DNA of 57,571 bases from Craurococcus roseus (GCF_039523795.1 NZ_BAAAFZ010000036.1:1-57571), one strand, 5' to 3'; shown: positions 38,599 to 46,976, counted from the stretch's first letter. Made by a program: numbers and translations. Notes: generated from the sequence alone by a model not told the origin.

Positions 38599-39001
38599 GG
38601 GACGCTATATGGGGTTCGGCCGGGCGATCGGGCGAGGGCGGGCGTCGGTGCTGCTCCTCCGCATAGCCGATTCCGGGCGATCTGGAATCGCCCCTGGTCC
38701 CGTGCAACGCCAACGCGGTTCCGTACCAGACGCCGGATGCCGAAGCGGCGGACGAAAACGATCCGGCCACCCTCGTTGCGCACGACGTTGCAGCCGTGCT
38801 GCCTGTCGTTCCCCGGTGCCGAAATTGACCCCCCCTTCGGTGCCGCCGTGGCCGCAAGGCGGCTCGGTCGGCTGATCGGCCGCCACGGTTCGGTCCCGTG
38901 CTGGCCGCCACACGCAACCCGCGGTTGGTCAGCCACGTTGGAAAGCCCGACCGGGACGGGGCGGGACACTCTCTGCCCGTTTGCAGAGGCGATTCCGTAA
39001 C
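38599..39001. other. Intergenic region between der and the sensor kinase
   Basis: About 400 bases between divergent genes. The notable element is a nested inverted repeat at 38668-38693. No gene could be supported; a minus frame continuing from der's 5' side (around 38690-38960) has no recognisable family. Confidence 0.6.
38668..38693. repeat. Nested, mutually exclusive inverted repeats upstream of der
   Basis: CGATTCC (38668-38674) pairs with GGAATCG (38684-38690), while GGGCGAT (38675-38681) pairs with ATCGCCC (38687-38693). The right arms overlap, so only one stem can form at a time. They lie in the leader or promoter region of der. Confidence 0.45.
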
Positions 39002-40987
39002 GTGGGCGACCTTTTCACGAACCGAGCGCACGGCCGGCGCGCACCGGCCACCGCGACCGGCCTTGGCCGGGACACCCTCCTACGCCTCTTCGAAGCGGCG
39101 CCGAACCCCTACCTCGTGCTGCGTCCGGACGCTCCGCTCTTCACGATCGTCGCGGCCAGCGACGCCTACCTCGCCGCGACTGGCACGACGCGGGCGCAGG
39201 TGCTCGGCCTCAGCCTGTTCACCGCCTTCCCCGCCAACCCCGACGACCCCGCCGACGACGGCGCACGCGCCCTCGCCGCGTCCTTGTCGCGTGTGCTGGC
39301 CACGCGCGAGCCCGACGCCATGGGCGTGCAGCGGTACGACATCCCGGGCCGCGGCGACGGTGGGAAGGGGTTCCAGCTCCGGTACTGGGGCCCTAGGAAT
39401 CTCCCTGTTCTCGCCCCGGACGGCACGGTCGAACTCATCCTCCACCAAGTGGAGGACGTGACCGACCTCGTGCTGGCGCGCGAGCGGGCGGATCTGGCCG
39501 AAGCCGAGACCATGCGCCGCGCGGCGGAGGTCGCGCGCTCCAACCTCGACTTGAGGGCCGCCAACGCGGCGCTGCGCGAAACCGAGGACCACTTGCGCCA
39601 CGTCGTCGAACTCAACCCGCAAATCCCCTGGACGGCCGACCCGCACGGCGGCATCACCGACTTCAACGAACGTTGGCTCGCAGTCACCGGCCTGTCGCGG
39701 CAGGAAGCGTTGGGCGAAGGTTGGGTCCGGGTGCCCCACCCCGAGGACCTGCCGGGCATGTCGGCGGCCTGGCAACGGGCGGTTGCGACGGGCGAGCCCT
39801 ACGACGCCGAGGTGCGCCTGCGCATGGCGCAAGGCGGGTACCGTTGGTGGCGGGTACGCGCCTTTCCGCGCCGCGGCGCGGACGGGCGGATCCTGCGCTG
39901 GTACGGCACGACGGAGGACGTGCACGACAGGCGGACGGCGGAGGAAGCGCTGCGCGCGGAACGGGAGCGCCTGTCCGCGCTGGTCGCCCAAGCCGCGGTC
40001 GGCATCGCCGAAACCAACGCCGAAGGGCGCTTCATCCTGACCAACGGGGCGCTCTGCGCCATCCTCGGCCGCGCGGAAGCGGAGATGCTCGGGCGGCGGC
40101 CGGAGGAACTCGCGCCCGATGGGGACGCGGGCGAGGAAGCGGCGCGGAGCCTCCGCGCCCTGGTGTCGCGCGCGCTGGAAGCGGGCGAACCGGCCGTCCT
40201 GGAACGGCGCCTCCACCGGCCCGACGGCACGACCGTGTGGGCGGCGGTCCACGCCGGCCCGGTGCGCGACGCTTCGGGCAGCGTGCGCGGCGGCGTCGGG
40301 GTGGTCGTGGACACCACGGAGCGGCGCGAAGCCGAGCGGCGGCAGACTTTGCTGGTCGCGGAGCTGAACCACCGGGCCAAGAACATGCTCGCCACCGTGC
40401 AGGCCGTGGCCGCGCAGACGCTGCGCGGGACGGCCGACGAGCCGGAGCGGTTCGCCCGCCACTTCAGCGCGCGGTTGCAGGCGCTCGCCCGCGCCCACGA
40501 CCTCCTGACGAGGATGGCCTGGACCGAGGCGGCCCTCGGCGACATCGTCCGCGCCGCGCTCGTGCCCTGGCTGGGGGGGACCGAGGAGCGCATCGAGATC
40601 GCCGCTTCGGCCTGTGCCGGCGTGCGGGCCGGGCCCTACCAAGTGCAAGCCCTGGTGCTGGCGCTGCACGAGCTCGCCACCAACGCCGCCAAGCACGGCG
40701 CCCTGTCGCGGCCCGGCGGACGGGTGAAGCTGTCCTGCCGCACGGAGCCGGACGGCGCGGCCGGGCTCTCCTGGGTCGAGAGGGGCGGCCCGCCGGTGTC
40801 CGGCCCGCCGGCGCGGCCCGGCTTCGGGACGCGGCTGCTGGAGCGGGGCTTGGCCCGGGATCTCGGGCCGGAGGCGGCGGTGTCGCTGTTCTTCGAGCCC
40901 GCGGGGCTGCGGGCCGAGATAGGCTTCCTGCCCAAAGCGGCGCGGAGCGCGTTCCCGCCGATGCCGCCCGACCTGGCCCGGATCTGA
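39002..40987 (+). CDS. HWE-family sensor histidine kinase with PAS domains
   Basis: Soluble sensor kinase of about 661 residues. An N-terminal PAS-like domain (LLRLFEAAPNPYLVLRPDAP) is followed by a helical linker. A PAS/PAC comes next (HVVELNPQIPWTADPHGGIT to WYGTTEDVHDRR), then another (VGIAETNAEGRFILTNGALC). The HWE kinase core has its phospho-acceptor His near residue 457 in LNHRAKNMLATVQAVAAQTL, the N-box HELATNAAKHGAL, and LSWVERGGP supplying the W-E pair. No membrane segment or response regulator is present. The start is uncertain: GTG 39002 or TTG 38981. It ends 70 bases before the hydratase genes on the same strand. Confidence 0.88.
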   Translation: MGDLFTNRAHGRRAPATATGLGRDTLLRLFEAAPNPYLVLRPDAPLFTIVAASDAYLAATGTTRAQVLGLSLFTAFPANPDDPADDGARALAASLSRVLATREPDAMGVQRYDIPGRGDGGKGFQLRYWGPRNLPVLAPDGTVELILHQVEDVTDLVLARERADLAEAETMRRAAEVARSNLDLRAANAALRETEDHLRHVVELNPQIPWTADPHGGITDFNERWLAVTGLSRQEALGEGWVRVPHPEDLPGMSAAWQRAVATGEPYDAEVRLRMAQGGYRWWRVRAFPRRGADGRILRWYGTTEDVHDRRTAEEALRAERERLSALVAQAAVGIAETNAEGRFILTNGALCAILGRAEAEMLGRRPEELAPDGDAGEEAARSLRALVSRALEAGEPAVLERRLHRPDGTTVWAAVHAGPVRDASGSVRGGVGVVVDTTERREAERRQTLLVAELNHRAKNMLATVQAVAAQTLRGTADEPERFARHFSARLQALARAHDLLTRMAWTEAALGDIVRAALVPWLGGTEERIEIAASACAGVRAGPYQVQALVLALHELATNAAKHGALSRPGGRVKLSCRTEPDGAAGLSWVERGGPPVSGPPARPGFGTRLLERGLARDLGPEAAVSLFFEPAGLRAEIGFLPKAARSAFPPMPPDLARI

Positions 40988-41057
40988 CACGAGGGCGCCG
41001 CCGCCGCCGCGCGGTTGGGATGGACGCCCTCCGCCCGTGCGTCCTAGCCTTGCCCCC

Positions 41058-41354
41058 ATGAGCGAGACGCCCGACCGCACCCCCGCCACCCACGACATCG
41101 GCGGCCTCCAGCGCTTCCGCTGCACGCCGGTGGAGCGCGACGAGGCGCCGCCCGACGACTTCGGCCGCCGCGTGGACGCGCTGCGCCAGCTCCTGGCGCA
41201 AAAGAAGCTGATGACGGTGGACGAGCTGCGCCGGGGCATCGAGTCCATCCCGGAGAACGAGTACTTCGCCCTCACCTACTACGAGCGCTGGCTCCGCTCG
41301 ATCGAAACGCTGATGCTGGAAAAGGGAGTCGTCACCGAGGAGGATCTGCGATGA
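41058..41354 (+). CDS. Nitrile hydratase beta-subunit N-terminal half (thiocyanate hydrolase beta-like)
   Basis: A 98-residue protein equal to the N-terminal half of nitrile hydratase beta. THDIGGLQRFRCTPVERDE matches the HDxGGMxGF start, and IPENEYFALTYYERWLRSIE carries the YYERW arginine that hydrogen-bonds the oxidised cysteine claw in known structures. LMLEKGVVTEEDLR ends the domain. In thiocyanate hydrolase and toyocamycin hydratase this half is a separate chain. Homologous cobalt chaperones share this fold, but the HDIGG start favours a structural subunit. Stop and next start overlap. Confidence 0.85.
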   Translation: MSETPDRTPATHDIGGLQRFRCTPVERDEAPPDDFGRRVDALRQLLAQKKLMTVDELRRGIESIPENEYFALTYYERWLRSIETLMLEKGVVTEEDLR

Positions 41355-41722
41355 CCGCGGCCGAGGGCACCAGCGCCGCCGCCGCCGACCCGCCCGGCGC
41401 GCCCGCCCCCGCGGCGCCCCGCTTCGCGCCCGGCAGCCGCGTCCGCGTGCGGGACGACTGGCCGGAGCGCCGCGGCCCCTGCCACATCCGCACGCCGCAC
41501 TACCTCCGCGGCCGGATCGGCACGGTGGAGCGGGCGCTGGGCCGCTTCGCCAACCCCGAGGACCTCGCCTTCGCCCGCCCCGCGCCTGAGCGCACCCTCT
41601 ACCACGTGCTCTTCCCCCAGCCGCCGCTGTTCGCCGAAGGCCGCCCCGGCGACGACGTGCTGGTGGAGGTCTTCGAGCACTGGCTCGAACCCGCCGGCGA
41701 CGCGACGGAGAAAGCCGCATGA
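41351..41722 (+). CDS. Nitrile hydratase beta-subunit C-terminal half (thiocyanate hydrolase alpha-like)
   Basis: A 123-residue protein with the SH3-like C-terminal domain of nitrile hydratase beta. After an Ala/Pro-rich leader, RFAPGSRVRVRDDWPE is followed by CHIRTPHYLRGRIGTVERAL, which retains the Arg of the RxxxYxRG motif. LYHVLFPQPPLFAEG and VLVEVFEHWLEP close the domain. It overlaps the preceding gene (ATGA) and the following one, so all three chains are made together. No fusion or read-through links it to the N-terminal half. Confidence 0.85.
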   Translation: MTAAEGTSAAAADPPGAPAPAAPRFAPGSRVRVRDDWPERRGPCHIRTPHYLRGRIGTVERALGRFANPEDLAFARPAPERTLYHVLFPQPPLFAEGRPGDDVLVEVFEHWLEPAGDATEKAA

Positions 41723-42312
41723 GCGCCCCCGCCCGCCCCGAAAGCGTCGCCGCCCTCCAACGCCTCGTGGACGCCCTGAAGGCCCGCGGCATCGTCACGG
41801 ACGAGGAGCTGGCCGCCCGCCAGGCCAGCACGGACCAAGCCAGCCCCGAAACCGGCGCCCGCATGGTCGCCCGCGCCTGGCTCGACCCCGACTACCGCGC
41901 CCTCCTGCTCAGCGACGGCAAGGCCGCGGCCGAGGCGATGGGCGTCTCCATGGCCGGCGCGCCGCCGCTCGGCGTGCTGGAGGACACCCCGGCGCGCCAC
42001 CACCTCGTCGTCTGCACCCTCTGCTCCTGCTACCCGCGCGCCGTGCTCGGCTACCCGCCGCACTGGTACAAGAGCTTCGCCTACCGCGCCCGCGCCGTGC
42101 GGGAGCCGCGCGCCGTGCTCGCCGAATGGGGCACCGTGCTGCCCGACAGCGTGGACATCCGCGTGGTGGACAGCACCGCCGACTACCGCTGGATGGTGCT
42201 GCCCATGCGCCCCGCCGGCACGGACGGGTGGGACGAGGCCCGCCTCGCCGCCATCGTCACGCGCGACGCGTTGGTGGGCGTCGAGTTGCCGAAGGCCCCG
42301 GCCGCCGCCTGA
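41719..42312 (+). CDS. Nitrile hydratase alpha / thiocyanate hydrolase gamma subunit, cobalt type
   Basis: Metal-binding catalytic subunit of 197 residues. The claw is VCTLCSC with Cys99, Cys102 and Cys104; Thr in the second position is the cobalt-type signature (iron enzymes have Ser). It continues YPRAVLGYPPHWYKSFAYRA, VVREPRAVLAEWG-like context, DYRWMVLPMRPAGTDGW and IVTRDALVGVELP, all standard. The N-terminal VAALQRLVDALKARGIVTDEEL is the usual alpha leader. Product depends on substrate: nitrile to amide, or thiocyanate to carbonyl sulfide plus ammonia. The split beta chain resembles the second type. No separate metallochaperone follows. Confidence 0.9.
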   Translation: MSAPARPESVAALQRLVDALKARGIVTDEELAARQASTDQASPETGARMVARAWLDPDYRALLLSDGKAAAEAMGVSMAGAPPLGVLEDTPARHHLVVCTLCSCYPRAVLGYPPHWYKSFAYRARAVREPRAVLAEWGTVLPDSVDIRVVDSTADYRWMVLPMRPAGTDGWDEARLAAIVTRDALVGVELPKAPAAA

Positions 42313-42344
42313 AGCGCCGCCGGCCACGGAGGGAGGAGCCGAGC

Positions 42345-42791
42345 ATGAGCCACGCGACCCCCGAAGCCGACGAGGCCGCCTGCACCCGCGACAGCCTCGC
42401 CTGCCAATCCCGCCTTTACGCCGAGTACGGCCGCGGCAACCGCGCCGCGGTGTTCGAGGCGCTGGCCGAGGACGTGGACTGGCGCTCGGTCGGCCCGGCC
42501 CAGGTCCCCTGGAGCGGCAGCTACGCCGGCCCCGACGGCGTCAGGTCGTACTTCGAACGCCTCGACTCCGCCGTGCAGGTCCTCCGCTACGAGGTGGAGC
42601 GCACGGTCGCGCAGGGCGAGTGGGTGACGGCCCTGGTGCGGGTCCGCGTCCGCTTCCCCGCGACGGGCGTGGAGCGGGACTTCGCCGCGGCCAACGTCAT
42701 GCGCCTCCGCGACGGCCGCATCCTGGAGTTCCGTGAGTTCTTCGACACCGCCGGCGCGCTGGAGGCGATGCAAGGGCCGCAGGCGGCGTGA
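42345..42791 (+). CDS. SnoaL-like (NTF2 fold) protein
   Basis: A 148-residue nuclear-transport-factor-2-like protein: RLYAEYGRGNRAAVFEALAE, DVDWRSVGPAQVPWSGSYAG, VRSYFERLDSAVQVLRYEVE, FAAANVMRLRDGRILEFREF and FDTAGALEAM. SnoaL folds act as small isomerases, hydrolases or ligand-binding proteins, and the active residues cannot be fixed here. GGAGGAG precedes the ATG. It follows the catalytic hydratase gene by 32 bases and probably belongs to the same transcript. Confidence 0.85.
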   Translation: MSHATPEADEAACTRDSLACQSRLYAEYGRGNRAAVFEALAEDVDWRSVGPAQVPWSGSYAGPDGVRSYFERLDSAVQVLRYEVERTVAQGEWVTALVRVRVRFPATGVERDFAAANVMRLRDGRILEFREFFDTAGALEAMQGPQAA

Positions 42792-42842
42792 CGCCGCCCG
42801 GCGCGGCAGCGGACTCGGCGGCGCGGCGGCGGCGCCCGGCGC

Positions 42843-44240
42843 TTGGCGCCTGACACCGGCCTCCGGTCGGCCCCGCCGCGCGCCGCCGATCCGGCCGCGG
42901 ACGGCCTGCCCGCCCCGCGGCGCCACCTGTCCACCCTCGTCATCCAGCTCTCCATCGCGGTGACGGTGCTGGACGCGCAGATGCTCGGCGTCGCGCTGCC
43001 GGGCATCGCGCGCGGCCTGGAGGTGTCGCCGGCGGACGCGACCTGGCTGCTCAACGCCTACCAGCTCGCGGTGGTCTGCACCCTGCTGCCCATGGCCTCG
43101 CTCGGCGAGATCCTGGGCTTCCGCCGCGTGTTCCTGTCGGGCCTAGCCGCCTTCGCCGCCGCCTCGGTGGGCGCCGCGCTCGCGCCCGGCTTCGGCCCGC
43201 TGCTGGCCTGCCGCGTGCTGCAAGGGCTGGGCGCATCGGCGGTTATGAGCCTCACCGCAGGCATGATCCGCCACACCTTCCCCCAGGCCAAGCTCGGCGG
43301 CGCGATGGGCATCAACGCCATGGTGGTGGCCGTGTCCGGCGCCTCGGCGCCCGGGATCGCGGCGGCGGTGCTCTCCGTCGCCCCATGGCCCTGGCTGTTC
43401 CTGGTCCATGTGCCTCTGGGGCTGCTCGGCCTCGCGCTCGGCGCCCGCGCCCTGCCGAACCCGCCGCGCGCGCGCCGCTCCTTCGACACGCCGAGCGCCG
43501 CGCTGAACGTGCTCGCCTTCGGCCTGCTCTTCCTCGGCCTCGACCTGCTGCTGGCCGTGCCCGGCCTGGCGCTGCCGCTGATGGCCATGGGCATCCTCGC
43601 GGGCTGGCTCCTGGTCCGCCGCCAGTTCGCCCGCCCCGCGCCGCTGGTGCCGCTGGACCTGCTCCGCATCCGCGTGGTGGGCCTCTCGGTGGCCGCCTCC
43701 GTCTGCGCCTTCGCCGCCTGGTACGCCGCCTACCTGTCCCTGCCCTTCCTGTTCCAGGCGGCAGGGCGCGGGCAGGCCGAAGCGGCGCTGCTGCTCACGC
43801 CCTGGCCCCTGGCGCTGGCGGTGGCGGCCCCGCTCGCCGGCCGCCTGTCCGACCGCGTGCCCACCGCGCTGCTCTGCGCCGGCGGCATGGCGGCGTTGGC
43901 GGCCGGGCTCGCGTCCCTGCTGTCCGGCTCCGCGACCCTCCTGTCCGGCGCGGCGGCGCTGGCCGGCGCCGCCGTGGCGCTGTGCGGCGCAGGCTTCGGC
44001 TTCTTCATGACGCCCAACAACCGCACCATGCTCTCCGCCGCCCCCAAGGCGCGCGCCGGCGGCGCGGGCGGGATGCAGGCGACCGCGCGCGTGCTCGGCA
44101 CCACCCTCGGCGCCACCGCGCTGGCGCTGTCCTTCCAGGCGGCGGGCCTGGAAGGCGGGCCGCGGCTGGCGATGGGCGCCGCCATCGGCCTCGCGCTGGC
44201 GGCGGCGGCCCTCAGCCTGTCGCGGCGGAAGGTCGGGTGA
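42843..44240 (+). CDS. MFS transporter, DHA2-like
   Basis: A polytopic transporter of about 465 residues. TLVIQLSIAVTVLDAQMLGV to ATWLLNAYQLAVVCTLLPMA and RRVFLSGLAAFAAASVGAAL match EmrB/QacA-type drug exporters. LLACRVLQGLGASAVMSLTA is motif C-like, and a loop AGRLSDRVPT follows mid-protein. About 12-14 segments are expected. There is no ATG near the N-terminus; the first possible start is TTG at 42843. The stop overlaps the next ATG (TGATG). Position suggests export of a substrate or product of the hydratase, which is inference only. Confidence 0.85.
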   Translation: MAPDTGLRSAPPRAADPAADGLPAPRRHLSTLVIQLSIAVTVLDAQMLGVALPGIARGLEVSPADATWLLNAYQLAVVCTLLPMASLGEILGFRRVFLSGLAAFAAASVGAALAPGFGPLLACRVLQGLGASAVMSLTAGMIRHTFPQAKLGGAMGINAMVVAVSGASAPGIAAAVLSVAPWPWLFLVHVPLGLLGLALGARALPNPPRARRSFDTPSAALNVLAFGLLFLGLDLLLAVPGLALPLMAMGILAGWLLVRRQFARPAPLVPLDLLRIRVVGLSVAASVCAFAAWYAAYLSLPFLFQAAGRGQAEAALLLTPWPLALAVAAPLAGRLSDRVPTALLCAGGMAALAAGLASLLSGSATLLSGAAALAGAAVALCGAGFGFFMTPNNRTMLSAAPKARAGGAGGMQATARVLGTTLGATALALSFQAAGLEGGPRLAMGAAIGLALAAAALSLSRRKVG

Positions 44241-44980
44241 TGGCCGGAGCGAAGACCCACATCCGCCACGACCGCCCGCGCATCGCCGCCCGCGACCTCG
44301 CCGACTACATGGCGGCGTCCGAGGTCTCCAAGCGCACGATCGTCCGCAACAGCAAGTTCGAGCCACTCCTCCACGTCGCCCACCACGACGAGGCCCGCGC
44401 CGTCGTGTCCAAGTTCATCGCCGACCGCGACACCGACCTGTCCTGGCTCTTGGAGGAAGCGGGGCGCATCTGCGGCCACGCCGCGTCCGAGCCGGCGGGC
44501 TTCGAGCGCGACGTGGCCGAGCGCAACGCCGCCTACATCGAGCGCTTCGCCAAGAACTGGCCCAGCGTCCGCCTGCCGCCGAGGGCCGAGGCCCTGCCCG
44601 TCGGCGAGCCGCCCCCGCCGCCCCTCCACCTGAACGGCGTCGAGATCACGGTCGAACTCCATTTCCGCCTCCGCCGCGCCGCGCGCGACAACACGCTCCG
44701 CACCGGCGCCGGCATGCTGCGCTACTCCAAGAACCGCCCCCTGCCGCGCGCCGTCGGCGAGTGGCAGGCCGCCCTCCTGCTGGGCTCCCTCCGCGCGCTC
44801 GACCCGCCGCCGGGCGAAGCGCCCGACGGCAAGCTCTGCCTGGTGCTCGACGCCCAATCCGGCGCCCTGCACGCGGCCCCCGGCGACGCGGTGCGCCGCT
44901 TCGGCCAGATCGCCGCCGCTTGCGCCTCCATCGCCGAGCGCTGGCCGACTATCGCTCCGCCGGCGGGGGCGGTGGTGTAG
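44240..44980 (+). CDS. Hypothetical protein (246 residues), alphaproteobacterial family
   Basis: Function unknown. The soluble protein has an N-terminal helical region (IAARDLADYMAASEVSKRTI, HHDEARAVVSKFI), a variable middle and a beta-rich C-terminal half (LHLNGVEITVELHFRL, GKLCLVLDAQSGALHAAP). It ends with a helix. The pattern LADYMxAS-KRTIVRxxKF, then NGVxxxVxxxL, then LDxQ-x4-HxAP looks like a dispersed alphaproteobacterial family often found near accessory genes; I recall it only as uncharacterised. It is coupled to the MFS gene by a TGATG overlap, so it is expressed with it. Confidence 0.75.
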   Translation: MAGAKTHIRHDRPRIAARDLADYMAASEVSKRTIVRNSKFEPLLHVAHHDEARAVVSKFIADRDTDLSWLLEEAGRICGHAASEPAGFERDVAERNAAYIERFAKNWPSVRLPPRAEALPVGEPPPPPLHLNGVEITVELHFRLRRAARDNTLRTGAGMLRYSKNRPLPRAVGEWQAALLLGSLRALDPPPGEAPDGKLCLVLDAQSGALHAAPGDAVRRFGQIAAACASIAERWPTIAPPAGAVV

Positions 44981-45578
44981 CCGCGCCCCCAGGCCGCGGG
45001 CGGCGGCGGCGTGAACGCGCGCCCCACCGCCCCCCGGTTCGCGCTCAATCACCCGCAGGTAAGCCAGCGCCGCCGCATCGGGAACCGCCGCCGGCTCCGC
45101 CGACGCTTGGCCGAAGGAAGCACCGGCGCGATTCATCCTGCTCCGCGCCGCCCTGTCCCGCGGCGGCCCCGCTTCGGTCCAGGAGTTCGCCCGTCGCTTC
45201 CGCAACGCCCCACGCGGCCCGAAGCTCGCCGGGGTGCTCGCCACCCGCCGCCCTCAGCCAGACCCGTGCCCTGAACGGCGACCGTTTTGCCGCCTGGCCC
45301 GCCGGGGCATGCAATGCGGCGAGCACCCACCGGGTCCGGCCCCCTGCGCCGCGCTCCCCACCAGTCGCCGTCGCATCCCAGGTGCCGCGAGGTGTATAGG
45401 AATAAATGCTTTGCTCGCCCGCTCTTTCAGACCAGCATCCGCAGCTCCGCCCCGAGGGCTTCGCACATGCCCGGCGTCGCACGCCCGAGAGCACGATTCG
45501 CTCGGAACACGCCGCCTGCCCGGCCAGAGCCATCATTCGTCCGAAAGCCGCAAAACGCTGCCCGATCGGCCCGCGCCC
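44981..45578. other. Intergenic stretch with a degraded gene end
   Basis: About 600 bases without an intact gene. The middle part (45090-45399) keeps coding-like sequence broken by a frameshift. The part 45400-45578 holds nothing recognisable. Confidence 0.6.
45090..45399 (+). pseudogene. Degraded C-terminal winged-helix fragment (possible DNA methyltransferase tail)
   Basis: In one frame the plus strand reads WPKEAPARFILLRAALSRGG, then ASVQEFARRFRN and KLAGVLAT. After about 45245 the match continues one frame over as AALSQTRALNGDRFAA. Joined, this resembles the winged-helix end (LExLxALGQARxxxGGRFAA) found at the C-terminus of several class I DNA methyltransferases and helicases. The upstream catalytic part is absent. 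Identification is by memory of the motif only, so the parent gene is uncertain. Confidence 0.4.
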
Positions 45579-45935
45579 TCAGCCTTCGCCGGCCAACCCC
45601 GGGCCCGCGCCCTCCGCCGGCGCCTCCTTCCGCATGTAGGCCCAAGCCCGCAGGAAGTGCGGCGCCAAGGCCGCCGGGTGGTCCACCCGGACGATCTGGT
45701 CGTCCAGTTCCATCGTGTCGCGGAAGTCCGAGACCACGTCCTCGCCCACCGCCAGCATGTCGATCGCGTCGTCGCTGCGGATCGGCCCGTCGAAGATGTA
45801 GCGGATGGAGATCTTCGTCTCCGCCCAGTCGCAGGTGACGGCCCGCAGCGAGGCCGGCACCACGCCGACCAGCGCACGCTGCAAGGACAACAGGAGCTCC
45901 GTCCGGAGGAGCTGGTCCATGCGTTCGTTCTGCAT
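45579..45935 (-). CDS. Small conserved hypothetical protein (118 residues)
   Basis: Function unknown. MDQLLRTELLLSLQRALVGV with VPASLRAVTCDWAETKISIR and YIFDGPIRSDDAIDMLAVGE is followed by VVSDFRDTMELDDQIVRVD. The LLLSLQRALxG-x-LRAVxxxW-x-I-I-F-DG pattern occurs in many short bacterial proteins of unknown role, some in variable loci. No signal peptide or membrane segment. It starts divergently from the racemase gene, with 191 bases between. Confidence 0.75.
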   Translation of the reverse strand: MQNERMDQLLRTELLLSLQRALVGVVPASLRAVTCDWAETKISIRYIFDGPIRSDDAIDMLAVGEDVVSDFRDTMELDDQIVRVDHPAALAPHFLRAWAYMRKEAPAEGAGPGLAGEG

Positions 45936-46126
45936 CGAGGAACCCTTCCGCGTCGCCGCACCCTACCCCGGATACGCCAACAGCCCCGCAACGACTGCGT
46001 GACACCCTGCCGCCGCGGCCTACACGGTGCCGCGACAGGGACGGCACGGGGCGCCCGCCCGGTTTGCCCGCCAACGGCGCCGTGCGGCATCCTCGCGCGG
46101 CGGACGGGGAAGGAGCGCCGGCACCG

Positions 46127-46905
46127 ATGGGCGAGACGACGACGACGATGCCGGGCCGCGTCTTGGGCGTGCTCGGCGGCATGGGGCCGCTGGCCGGCGC
46201 GCAGTTCATGGTGCGCCTCACCCAGCTCACGCCCGCCGAGCGCGACCAGGACCACGTGCCCGCCGTGCTCTGGTCCGACCCGCGCGTGCCCGACCGCACC
46301 GCCGCGGCGCGGCGCCTCCCCGGCGGCGCCGACGCGCTNNNNNNNNNNNNNNNNNNNNNNNNNNNNTGCCCGCCCTGCTGCGCGGCGTCCGCCGCCTCGC
46401 CGCCGCCGGCTGCGGCGCCATCTGCATCCCGTGCAACACCGCGCACGGCTGGTTCGAGGAGATGCGCGACGCCGTCGCCCCGGTGCCGATCCTGCACATC
46501 GTGGACGCCGCCGCCGACGACCTCCTGCGCCAAGGCGTGCCGTCCGGCGGCCCCGTCGGCCTGCTCGCCACGGAAGGAACGCTGGCGATGCGCCTCTACC
46601 CGGAGCGCTTCGCGGAACGCGGCGTCGAGGTGATCGAGCCCCGCGCGTCCGCCATGTCGGAACTGGTCACGCCCGCCATCGCCGCGGTGAAGGCCGGCCG
46701 CGTCGCCGAGGCCTACGCCCCGCTCGCGGAAGCGGCGCACGGGCTGATGGCGGCCGGGGCGGTCGCCGTGGTGCTCGGCTGCACGGAGATCCCGCTCGGC
46801 ATCGCCGCCGGCCCCGCCCTGCCTTTCCCGGTGGTGGACACGGTGGACGCGCTGGCGCTCGCCGGCATCGCGTGGTGGAAGGCCGCCGCCGGCACGGCGG
46901 CGTGA
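46127..46905 (+). CDS. Aspartate/glutamate racemase family protein, interrupted by an assembly gap
   Basis: Cofactor-independent amino-acid racemase of about 260 residues. The N-terminus has RVLGVLGGMGPLAGAQFMVR. A run of 28 N (46339-46366) follows, after which the frame differs. The rest has AICIPCNTAHGWFEEM with the first catalytic Cys, VGLLATEGTLAMRLY and VVLGCTEIPLGI with the second Cys, then PVVDTVDALA. Both catalytic cysteines are present, so the frame change is best explained by gap length. Product is probably D-aspartate or D-glutamate, for the cell wall or signalling. Confidence 0.87.
46339..46366. other. Assembly gap (28 N) inside the racemase gene
   Basis: Twenty-eight undetermined bases. 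The reading frame changes across the run, so the missing length is not exactly 28. Confidence 0.99.
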
Positions 46906-46976
46906 CCGGCGCCCTTGGGCGAACCAGTGTTTCGGGGAATACTCCGGCCCGGAACCACCGAGGGAGGATTCGGAGC

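Noticed and set aside
38436..38969. Minus-strand frame upstream of der
   Set aside because: It overlaps der in another frame and its non-overlapping part has no recognisable motif or start signal.
41058..41354. Cobalt chaperone (P14K/P15K-type activator) instead of a beta-subunit half
   Set aside because: The fold is shared, but the HDIGG start and the adjacent missing C-terminal half fit a split beta subunit better; kept only as an alternative.
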